Shown one piece after another: positions 55,196-64,000 of a DNA stretch of 64,000 bases. Position numbers and translations under genes: made by a program. This stretch comes from Setomelanomma holmii (lineage: Eukaryota > Ascomycota > Dothideomycetes > Pleosporales > Phaeosphaeriaceae): positions 1 to 64,000 of the forward strand of contig ML978239.1 of the NCBI GenBank assembly GCA_010015745.1. The letters are read 5' to 3'. Each line of letters starts with the position of its first letter. Position 1 is the stretch's first letter. Under the pieces are notes generated by a model. That model had not been told where the DNA came from. It saw only the letters and a program-made list of their open reading frames with translations, and ran no database searches.

Positions 55196-56393
55196 ATGGA
55201 GGGAGATGCGAGGCGGAGAGTAGCTTTTCTCGGACCAGAAGCAAGTTACACTCACCAGGTAGGCAATTTTACCACGTACAAGCATTGATGTGTGGCGACT
55301 TCCTTTTTCGGCTGCCCAATGTGGAAGGACGATCAACAAACATTTTCATGTCTCTCTCATTCACAAATACCATCCTGCCATATCAGTCATACGGCTCGCA
55401 AACTTCACGTATTTATCTGTGTACACACGATCTCACACATGCTAGGCAGCCCTCGACGCCTTCAAAAACAAGGATGTCACTCTTTCGCCACAAATCACAA
55501 TCGCCGACGTCTTTACAGCCGTTCAGAAAGGCACGGCGTATCGAGGCGTGGTTCCTTTTGAGAACAGCAGCAATGGATCAGTCGTGTTCACGCTTGACCT
55601 AATCGCCGATCTGCACGGCATGCATCCTGATATCCTGGTGTGCGGAGAGAGCTACGTCGACGTAAAGCATTGCCTGCTAGGCTACATTGTACCAAATGCG
55701 ACGCCAGCCGATCAGCACAACCACAAAGACAAACCGCCAGTTGAGATTGACAAGAAGTTCACGAATCCACTTGCAGTCCCTATCTGTGATCTGTCCAGAA
55801 TCAAGAAGCTCTACTCGCATCCCCAAGCTTGGGGTCAATGCAAGGCCTTCCTGTCCACATATCTCAAAGGCATCGAACGACAAGATGTCAGCTCCACATC
55901 TCGCGCTGCTGAACTCGTCGCACAGGACACCAGTGGCGAGTCCGCTGCACTCTCAAGTTTTGTAGCTGCTAGTTTGTTCAGACTGGACGTTTTAGCAGAG
56001 AGTATCAATGATCGTGTTGGGAACGCGACGCGTTTCCTTCTCATCCGGAGAAAAAACAGCGCTTCACCGTCATCAACACCTCTGCCAGATTCGACTTACA
56101 CGACCGATGGCAACGGAAGTGATTGGAAGACACTCGTCACGTTCACAGTTGATCATGCAAATCCAGGCGCGCTTGCAAGTTGTCTCGCAGCATGTGGAAA
56201 GTATGGTCTCAACCTTACCTCGATCAACACCAGACCCAGTGGGATCGAGAACTGGCACTATATTTTCTTCGTTGAGTTCAAAGGTCGCAAGGAGGATGGT
56301 GATGAAATTGGTCCCGTGAATCAGGCGCTTAAGGACCTGGATAGTGTTTGCAGAGCATGGAGATGGCTAGGAAGTTGGGAGAACAGGTTGTGA
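55196..56393 (+). CDS. PHA2: Prephenate dehydratase
   Basis: Converts prephenate to phenylpyruvate in phenylalanine synthesis. Exons 55196-55258 and 55446-56393 give 336 residues; the intron is 187 nt, longer than most here. Family marks: RRVAFLGPEASYTHQAA at the start, FTAVQKGTAYRGVVPFENSSNGSV, the catalytic-site region HPQAWGQC, NATRFLLI (the TRF motif), and a C-terminal ACT domain beginning TLVTFTVDHANPGALASCL with TSINTRPSG in place of the classic ESRP loop; this domain senses phenylalanine in relatives. An alternative in-frame start at 54971 would add 75 residues resembling a mitochondrial presequence (MRFAPVPSLARHLQPFRTI). The shorter form matches known enzymes and is preferred. Confidence 0.92.
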
Positions 56394-56673
56394 CGCTTTC
56401 GAATTGGTCAAAGTCATCAAAAGATTCAAAAAGTCATACATTAGAGACGAAGTTGTACGTAATCTTGCAGTGAATGAATGGCTGCTTCCAAAATGCTGCT
56501 TATGTAATGCAGATGGGTTCTTATCTCGTGAAGGCTCGGCCCGAAACTGTCTCCCACCTTTAGCCGTGATCACAGTCACTTCCAACTCTAAGCTGACTAG
56601 GAAGCTCTGGCAGTCAAGTCGCTGTCATGGGCCATCGCAGAAGCCGTCGTCAGCATGGAATCGTATAATCATC

Positions 56674-58337
56674 ATGTCACCTAGGATGAAAATTGTGGAG
56701 CCACCATCAGCAAGAAGCGGAGGCGGCAAACCAACACCAAAGGAGCGAGGTACATCAAATCGTTTAGATTTCATCTTGTATAAACAACTCAGCTCACGCC
56801 TGTAGGATGCTTCCAGTGCTCGCGTCGTCGCATTATCTGCGATAAAGCTGAGCCTTCATGTGGCAAGTGCATCAAGAAAGGCATCGACTGCTCGGGAGTC
56901 AATCGCATACGCTTCACAGAAGGAGTCGCGCGGAGAGGAAAGCTGAAGGATTGCAAGATTCCAGATATCAGCAGTGATGGACCGGCGCATTTACCATCGA
57001 CGACGTCGTTCCCTGCTATCAGGTGGAATGGCGAGCGGAAGAGGGAGATCAAGCAGAAGAAAAAGAGCGTGAGACGAGATGCAAAGCATACCAGAGCTCA
57101 AGAATTCGTACATCGGAGCGATGCGAGTAGTTTATCTTCTCCCACGCCGCCAACTACGGAACAACTCTATCATCCGACAGTTGCTACTGACTCACCATCG
57201 GAAGATACGTACAGCTCAAGCGTGAATCTAGGCCTTGAGGACGATGTGGAAGAGATTAATCGCGACGATGAGAGTGTGCTGCCATACTTCCCCAGACATC
57301 AAAGTCTACAACAATGGATACCGCCGCTCAGTGCCGAAGCTCGCATGTTATTCTCCTACTTTTCAGAAGCTATTGCTCCTGTTATGGTCGTACTCGACAC
57401 CATATCGAACGGCTATCGCGAGCTCATTCTACCCATGGCATTGGAAGACGAAGTGCTTCGCCGCGCCGTGGGTGTCGTAGCAGCCCAGCACCTCAGTCGC
57501 GAGCGGCCAGAGATCAAGGATGCTGCCGAGGCTGGCCGCTCAGCCATTATTTCCCGACTGCGTAAAGACGCACTCTCGGTCCCTGAGGATCACGTGTTCA
57601 GCAAATTCACTTGGGCAACGCTGGTAGTCCTGCTCGTGGGTGAGACGGTCACTGGCAGCGAAGACTATAGCTTCCTTGTTCAGATGCTGTTGACTCTATC
57701 AGCGAACAGCAGAGCTGAAAATGATGACAAATCAGTAATAAGATTCCTCCAGACACAGACAAACATGTGAGCCTCAAGTTTCGACTGCTAATTCGGGTCG
57801 TTAATGAGACTCAGGTTCGAGCTTCTTGGTTTGCCATTACTTGGAGAGCAGACTGGTGTCTTCGCAATCAACAGGTCATTCCAGTCCTGGCAAGATTGGT
57901 TAACGTGCGAACAATTCCCGGCCGACTCAGAGAACCACCGCATAATCGACAAAATACGCCTTTGCTTCGCTGCTGCATGTACTATCTACATTCGACGCGC
58001 GACCACCGAAGACGTCGATTCTTTACCAGCAAAGCGGTCGCAGTACGATGCGCTGCAGACCTCAACGATTCAGGATCTCATCGGACGTCTTTCCAGTATC
58101 CCACCACATACACATGGCGCGCATGCCTTGGTCTGGCCATGTTTCATAGCTGGTGCTGAAGCATCTGATCTCGACCAAAGAGCTTTCTTCGTCAACTACA
58201 TGGAAAACATATATACGCGCACCAAATTCCGCAATGTACCCATGGCTGTGCAGAGCTTGAAAACTCTTTGGGTATGTAAAGGAGATAAGAGGTGGACTCA
58301 ATGTTTGACGGAGTTTCCGAGAGTTTTGGTTATGTGA
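56674..58337 (+). CDS. Zn2Cys6 transcription factor (fungal-specific)
   Basis: Exons 56674-56749, 56806-57766 and 57815-58337 give 519 residues. The zinc cluster is completed by the first splice: GCFQCSRRRIICDKAEPSC, then GKCIKKGIDCSG, spacing C-x2-C-x6-C-x6-C-x2-C-x6-C. A basic region (KREIKQKKKSVRRDAK) and Ser/Thr-rich linker follow, then a helical Fungal_trans_2-type domain (LSAEARMLFSYFSEAIAPVM, LRRAVGVVAAQHLSRERPE, FELLGLPLLGEQTGVFAINRSFQSWQ, MENIYTRTKFRN). It lies 51 nt from the 3' end of the permease and near the amine oxidase, so it could be the local regulator of amine use; this is inference from position. Confidence 0.88.
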
Positions 58338-58388
58338 TCGAAGCTACGTCCTGCTCTACAACACGACCTGGAATTGAGTAAGCGTCCT

Positions 58389-60215
58389 TTACTCAACAAC
58401 ATCCAGTCTTGGCCCATGGTAATGCCTTCGAGCATAGAAGGACCAGTTCAGAGCGCCAAATATCGCCATGACGCCGATGACGGCTCTCGCGTAGTTCATA
58501 TTGCTGCCTGTTACAAGCATTGCGACAGGGAAGCAATAGAAAACAAGCACAAAGACAGCGAAACCCACAGTCACAACATTTGCCGTCCACCCCACTACAG
58601 ATGGCAGTTTGAAGTACCGAGTTGGTGGCAACCACAAGGACGACCGACCCCGGTACATCAGTAAGATTGCTGGAATAGCATATGTAACGTGCTGTAGGAT
58701 CAGACCAGTGCCGATAAAGGCATTGAAAGCCGACGAGGAACCGAGATATATGCAGCTAATGATAAACATGATTGCAAAATTGAACATCAGGGCGGCTATG
58801 GGCACTTTCTGTGTAGGGCTGATCTTGTTGAGCCAACGGCTGCCGAACACCGCATTGTCGCGCGCGAACGACCATGTAAGGCGTGAAGCTGTTTGGTCTG
58901 GTGCATAAAGTCAGTGAACCTATCACAAGCCAATCGGACAAGGCTTTCACATACGGGTACCATTGAGTGCCAAGAGCGCCATCATCAAGAGGAAAACAAG
59001 GAAAACAGTCGCTGCTGCATCCGAACGCGTAGCCTGCCGCCAGATTTCGTAGATCGGAACGCCTGCGAATATCAGTCAGCCAGCTCTAAAATACCGCAAC
59101 TACCTTCAGGGCATGCCAGTAGGAGTTGACACGACAGCCTCGAAATCATTGGTACAATATACCATGACGATGGCGAAGATGAACGATGTGACGAATCCAA
59201 TACATATCGTACTCATTAGTGCGTGCGGCACAACCACAGCCGCATTCTTGCACTCCTCTGCGAGATGTATGGCGCCATCGATACCGGCATACATGTAGTT
59301 CGGATTTACGAGGCCTGTGAGGAAGGCGATGGCATCCACCCATCCGCTTTCGTTGAGGAACGTGGTCCACACCACCTCAGCAGGTTGAAAGTTTGGGCTC
59401 GTACGGGCAAGACTCGCAATGACCAGGGCAATGAAGCTGCTGATGGAGAAGACGACTTTTACAGAACAAGTCAGCCCGTTCATTACACATGACCATGAAT
59501 TGCTCACGGCCTACGTCATGGATCCACATCGAACGCTTTAGGAGGTAGATGTCATACACCAAGATGAGGAGATTCGCTAGCTGGTACAGCAGGAAAACGT
59601 GCCACGTCTCCGGGACATAGCTTGGATTGTAAAATATGGCCATCCCGATAACTTGCTGAGGAACAATGATCGCTATCCCAGCGCAAATTGCGATCCAGGC
59701 GAACACATTTGTCGCCCCGCAGCAATAGCTCTACACTTGATTCAGCATGCTGTCTATCGATGCAGATCTCAGCACTCACCAATCCTCAACTCCAACCTTT
59801 GGGTGCAAGAATGCTTGTCCAATGGTACTGTCCGCCAGCTGTAGGATACACGCTCGCAAGCTCCGTCAACGTCAATGCAAATGCTCCCACAAGCACGAAC
59901 ATGATGATGGGTCCGTATATCAGTGTGACTGGACCGCCTTGAGCAATAGCAAGGGCGAACGTTGCTGCTATGCCGGCCCAGCTGTTGCACATTACCCAGC
60001 CTGCAGAAATGGTCTCGAGACCAGACATGTCCCGCGCATTTTCGGATTGGACTTTGAGGCCGACGAGATGGTGGGATAGATCTTGGACTTGGCCTTCGTG
60101 CGTCGTGGTGTCTGCGCAAGATTTGTCAATTGCAGTTTCTTAGTGGACAAACGAGAGGATGTGATGTACGACGCTCAAGGTCCGAAGAGGACTTTACATC
60201 CTTGGATTCGCTCAT
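58389..60215 (-). pseudogene. APC-family amino-acid/choline-type permease with in-frame TGA
   Basis: Six exons fit (60215-60170, 60111-59780, 59730-59508, 59455-59117, 59062-58955, 58897-58389), 518 codons, the usual length. Marks: SGLETISAGWVMCNSWAG and TELASVYPTAGGQYHW in the first helices, YMYAGIDGAIHLAEECKNAA, IYEIWRQATRSDAA and QTASRLTWSFARDNAVFGS, as in fungal GABA/choline/polyamine permeases of this family. Codon 124 is TGA (59786-59788) where relatives have Arg (LAPKGWS-stop-GL), matching CGA to TGA; the frame is otherwise intact on both sides. The fourth intron starts GCATGC instead of GTATGC, i.e. a GC-AG intron or a damaged donor. If the TGA is real the product stops within the second or third helix. 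A recent pseudogene is most likely. Confidence 0.75.
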
Positions 60216-61144
60216 CGTGGTTGTTGATATACTTCTTGTTGGACAAACAATGCGCTTAAGCGTACTCAGTTCACAAAAGTCTCAGGCCTCGTGATCCTTT
60301 ATGATCAGACCACACCACGCCGAACAACGGGTACAACACTCCAGTACGCGATAGCGATTCATTCTGATACGACTTTCTATCTATCTATCGCTACACACAA
60401 CACCACAGCTCGTCCAACCCCGCGCCTCAACCATCGGATTGTCGTTGGACGACATGCCTCCTCTCCTAATCCGGATGGTAAAGTGAGAAAACGCCCTGGT
60501 CACAGCATCGACGCGGTCGGCGAGATTCGCGCTGCTTCAGCCCAGCACTCATACTCGAGTCAACGTTTCCTCAAGCCACGCAGGGTAGCGCACAACATTC
60601 CGCCACGCGCGAGGGTTCCGCGCCGTGGTGGGGACGGTTGAGGCACGGATCTGAGAATAGGAGAGCTTAAGCATTTTCTGAACTGCGTGGACAAGGTTTG
60701 ACAATGCTCATCGTTATCGTGTAGCCAGTCAAAATGTATTCGCTGCTTTGGTCTGCATTGAGGTCGCAAAGCGAGCCGATCTCGGTTTCTCAATTCAACT
60801 TCCCGATGCGGTAAATCAAGTGCCCCGCTTTTGACATGGCGGTTGAACGTGTGGCTAGAGCAAGAGAGTTCTACTTTTGGACAACATGGTGAGAAGGCAG
60901 TGGAAGAGAGTGTTTTCGTTTTGATAGTTCTCTCTTTACTGTCTACTTATGGTAACATGATCATCACAAGTGCGCTTTCTCTCTTAAGTGGAGAACGATC
61001 AATGAAAACAGATCCTTCCGACGGTCTTCATGCTTATGCTTATGTGTGCTATTAAGATGTCTCGTTGCACGCTCTGAGATCCACTTCTCATTTCAGTCCC
61101 TTTCATATTTGTCCAGTCCTTATAGCGTGTTATCCTTCGTCAAT
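60216..61144. promoter_or_regulatory. Divergent promoter region, permease / amine oxidase
   Basis: About 930 nt between two diverging genes of likely shared function. An open frame at 60291-60641 has no supporting domain. No named nitrogen-control cluster was established by eye. Confidence 0.4.
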
Positions 61145-62684
61145 ATGACATCTCGCGACGGCTTCTGCTGGACCCCGTCCGATGGCCTCAAACCCGGCGT
61201 CATCTCTCCTTCTTCAAACATCTCCAGTTCACAAGTTGAGTACGATGTCGTGGTGATTGGTGCTGGGTACTGCGGTTTGACAGCTGCGCGCAATGCCTCA
61301 CTCGAAGGCCTCAAAGTGCTACTGCTCGAAGGGCGCGATCGGATTGGGGACCGATCATGGTCGTCTAACATTGGTGGATATCCTTTCGAAATGGGTGGTA
61401 CCTGGGTCCATTGGGGTCAATCGAATACATGGTGAGAGATCATGCGGTACAAGATGGAGACAGATGTCGAGATGAGTTTTGATTTCGAGAAGGGCGTTAA
61501 GCATTTCGAATTGAACACGCCAGAGGACAGCGTCACAATGAGCCACGAGGACGAAGTACGTCTCAAATAATCCACCCAGCCTTAAACACCATGCTGATCT
61601 GACTCCAACAAAGGACACCCTCCTCGCCTCCGCCATCAACAAATTCACGAATATCGACGGCGTCTACGGACGCAAAACAATCCCCCTCCCACACACCACC
61701 TTCCACAATCCGACCTCCATCCCCCTCGACTCCCAATCCGCACTCGACCGCATCACCGAAATCGCATTCACCTTATCCCCTCACGAACGCGCCATCCTCG
61801 AAGCCTCGATCCTACTGTGCAGTGGTGGAATGCTAGAAACGACGTCATTCCATGAATTCATGCACTGGTGAGCCATGTGCGGGTACACATACCAGGGCTG
61901 GATCGACATGCTGATAACCTGGAATTTCCGCCTGGGACAGAGTACCTTTGCACGCAAATTCTTCGACGAAGCACTACCTACCAAGCGTTTGTCCTACGCT
62001 TTCAACAACCCCGTGTCCAGCATCTCCAACACCCCATCCGGTGTGCAAGTCACTAGTCAAACAGGCCAAACCTTCACTGCACTGAGATGTATATGTACCA
62101 TCCCCCTCAACGTGCTATCCACAATCTCCTTCTCGCCGCCATTATCAGCCGGGAAACAGAGCGCGATTAGCACCGAGCACGTCAACCAAACGGTCAAAAT
62201 CCACGCTGAAATCAGCAATCCACATCTGCGCAGCTGGACGGGGATAACATACCCTTACAACGAGTTGCACTACGCGATAGGCGACGGCACGACGCCGGCT
62301 AGGAACACGCACATCGTTGCTTTTGGCGGGATGAATAAGCACATGCATCCCGAGCAAGATATCAACAAGACGCGTAATGCTGTTTCGGCCCTGTTCACGC
62401 CCAGGCACTACGCCAACGCCACGCCCGATATCAAGCGTCTCGTATTCCACAATTGGTCCAAGGACGAATTCGCAAAGGGCGCGTGGTTTTTTGCGCCGCC
62501 GGGCCTGTTGAGTGCACACCTTGATGACATGCGTGCTAGACACGGGAATGTGCTGTTTGTGAATTCAGACCGGGCGTTGGGATGGAGGAGTTTCAACGAT
62601 GGGGCGATTGAGGAGGGGAGTAGAGTGGGGAGGGAGGTTAGGGGGGAGGTTGTGGGGTTAAGGGAGGGAAGGGCAAGTCTGTGA
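61145..62684 (+). pseudogene. MAO-N-type flavin amine oxidase with two in-frame TGA codons
   Basis: Exons 61145-61555 and 61614-62684, 494 codons, the length of the Aspergillus niger MAO-N enzyme, which oxidises primary amines. The FAD-binding motif DVVVIGAGYCGLTAARN (34-50) is followed by LLLEGRDRIGDRSWSS and FEMGGTWVHWGQ; later come CTIPLNVLSTISF, RSWTGITYPYNELHYAIGDG, VFHNWSKDEFAKGAWFF and VNSDRALGWRSFNDGAIEEG. TGA replaces the expected Arg at codon 97 (61433-61435, after SNTW) and the expected Trp at codon 223 (61869-61871, FMHW-stop-AMCGY). No intron removes either. The end, RASL, lacks the peroxisomal ARL/SKL signal of MAO-N. Otherwise well preserved, so inactivation looks recent. Confidence 0.85.
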
Positions 62685-63241
62685 TTGAAATTTAGCTTGC
62701 GAGAATTCCTTTGGGCTGTGTACAAGACATGTATGCACCTTGTGGATATCGTTTGAAATATGAAGGAAAGGAGAATACCTTCAAGCTCCGGATTAGTGCA
62801 TATCGACTCCCTTGGAGCTTTCTTTCATGTCACATCAACCTCATCCATTCTGTTACATGTGGTCAAATTGCACAACAGGCGTCACCAACCTTTTCCCAAA
62901 TCTGTGCCGTCCAGCTTCTCTGAAATTCTTGGTAGGCGTGACTACCCCACACATTTGATAAAAGGATACATAGCCATATGTGGATTTGTCATCCACTTCA
63001 CGACTTTAAGAGTAACCGCATCTATGCTCCGGTATCACGCGTCGGACCCTCATACCGCCTAGAGGAAAGTCCACTAACCTCATTTCAACAGCAGAATCAA
63101 GGCGATGAAACGCATCCTCTCATCGGTTCGTTGCCTGCTAATCTCCCTCTCATACTCGGATGTCCAGTACGCCAATCCTGCTTCCAGCATCTGCATTCGC
63201 AGCCACATCGCCTCAGCGTCAGACTCGGTCTTGGACATGGC
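62685..63241. other. Convergent intergenic region
   Basis: 3' flanks of the amine oxidase relic (+) and seryl-tRNA synthetase (-). Nothing else seen. Confidence 0.4.
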
Positions 63242-64000
63242 CTATTTCGTCCGGTCCGGGATGTCCTTCGGAGGCTTCCACTCCTTGACGAATGGCAGGA
63301 AGTCAGGCTGGCCTGGGATATATTTGCGCAGGACTTCGGGGACCACAAAGCCATCAGGTGTTTGGTAGTTCTCGAGGATGCAGCAGAGAGTTCGTTCAGT
63401 TGCGCAGACTGTTTGGCATTGTTAGCATGCGAAAGAGACATTGGAAATGACGGCAAGGGAGGCGTGACTTACGTGTACCGTTGAGCGCGTGAACGTACTC
63501 CTTCCTTGTGGAAGTCTGCTTCTTGACGCCAAACCGGATCTCGAGCTCGCGCGTCTGGTAGTCTGTGCAATTTGAAATGGAGACGAGCTCCTTGTACTCT
63601 CCGCCGCCAGTGACGGGGAACCATGCCTCGAGATCGCGCTTCATGGACGCAGCGTTGTCTGTGTCTTGTCAGTTCCTGCTATGTGGTTGCCGTGAACTTT
63701 GAACTCACTCAACGCGCCCGACACAATGTTTATGACCTGGTACGGCAGTCCCAAGCTCTGGTAGAACTCTTCAGACGTCGCTAGCATGTCCTCGAATGCC
63801 TCCCATGACTTCTCTGGATGTGTGATGAGGAATTGCTCGACTTTCTCGAACTGATGTATCCTGAAGATGCCCCATGCATCCTTGCCGTGCGATCCTGCCT
63901 CTTTCCTGAAGTTGGTGGAATATCCAGCGTACTTGATCGGCAGTTCCGCGGTGCCTAACCATTCCTCCGAGTGCAGTGCTGAGATGGGTTGTTCTGAGGT
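63242..64000 (-). CDS. SES1: Cytosolic seryl-tRNA synthetase, 3' part (partial)
   Basis: Charges tRNA-Ser; class II synthetase. Three exons lie in the window: 64000-63709 (continuing beyond the edge), 63658-63473 and 63408-63242. Seen: AALHSEEWLGTAELPIKYAG-type sequence, motif 2 FRKEAGSHGKDAWGIFRIHQFEKVEQF (in parts), YQVINIVSGALNNAASMKRDLEAWFP across the first join, SISNCTDYQTRELEIRFG, and motif 3-like GTLCATERTLCCILENYQ across the second join, with the tail KEWKPPKDIPDRTK. Introns have GTGAGT and GTAAGT donors. The N-terminal tRNA-binding arm is outside the window. Intact where visible. Confidence 0.93.

Noticed and set aside
60291..60641. 116-codon plus-strand frame between permease and amine oxidase
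   Set aside because: Basic low-complexity translation without domain; lies in a divergent promoter region.
58389..62684. Reassignment of TGA to an amino acid
   Set aside because: eRF1 in this window has standard NIKS, YxCxxxF and GGQ motifs, several intact genes end in TGA, and the replaced residues differ (Arg and Trp).

Overview
This is nuclear DNA of a filamentous ascomycete (Pezizomycotina). Genes are dense, lie on both strands, and carry short introns of about 45-60 nt with GT(A/G)AGT-type donors and CTAAC/CTGAC branch sites. The content (Zn2Cys6 regulators, a hybrid histidine kinase, a HET-domain relic, decayed pogo transposons) is typical of that group. The overall flavour suggests Dothideomycetes, but that is an impression and not a demonstration.

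Layout. 1-3 kb: two decayed pogo/Fot1-type DNA transposons, head to head. 4.2-6.6 kb: a broken gene with a pseudokinase-like region and a ZZ zinc finger. 7.9-19.9 kb: a conserved gene block on + with one small complex I gene on -: CFA-synthase-type methyltransferase, NDUFB2-like subunit, BUR1/CDK9 kinase, aspartate kinase, two unknown proteins, and a small SANT/Myb-like protein. 20.3-22.4 kb: a non-coding array of about 13 copies of a ~50-nt unit between two convergent genes. 22.5-27.1 kb: a short-chain dehydrogenase and a seven-exon hybrid histidine kinase, both on -. 28-29.1 kb: a HET-domain pseudogene. 30.4-40.8 kb: splicing factor CWC2, an unknown protein, a C78 (ZUFSP/ZUP1-type) peptidase, a mitochondrial HTD2-like dehydratase with a long extra tail, and a Zn2Cys6 regulator. 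40.8-43.5 kb: a broken AtuA-like gene and a secreted expansin-like protein. 44.9-47.6 kb: BMT2 and ribosomal protein uL23 (divergent), and TIM8. 48.5-49.7 kb: pseudogene of a secreted protein. 50.2-56.4 kb: an AVT1-like vacuolar amino-acid transporter, eRF1 and prephenate dehydratase. 56.7-62.7 kb: a second Zn2Cys6 regulator, an amino-acid/choline-type permease and a MAO-N-type amine oxidase; the last two are interrupted by in-frame TGA codons. 63.2-64 kb: 3' part of cytosolic seryl-tRNA synthetase.

How the genes relate. Most intact genes are single-copy housekeeping genes with no operon-like logic. Three neighbourhoods read as functional pairs: HOM3 with an upstream TGACTCA site (general amino-acid control); BMT2 and uL23 sharing a 195-nt divergent promoter (large ribosomal subunit); and permease plus amine oxidase with a nearby Zn2Cys6 regulator (probable amine catabolism, now decayed). 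About seven loci are broken. Many of their stop codons fit C-to-T changes at CpA, as expected of repeat-induced point mutation or its after-effects. No CRISPR, rRNA or tRNA gene was recognised.
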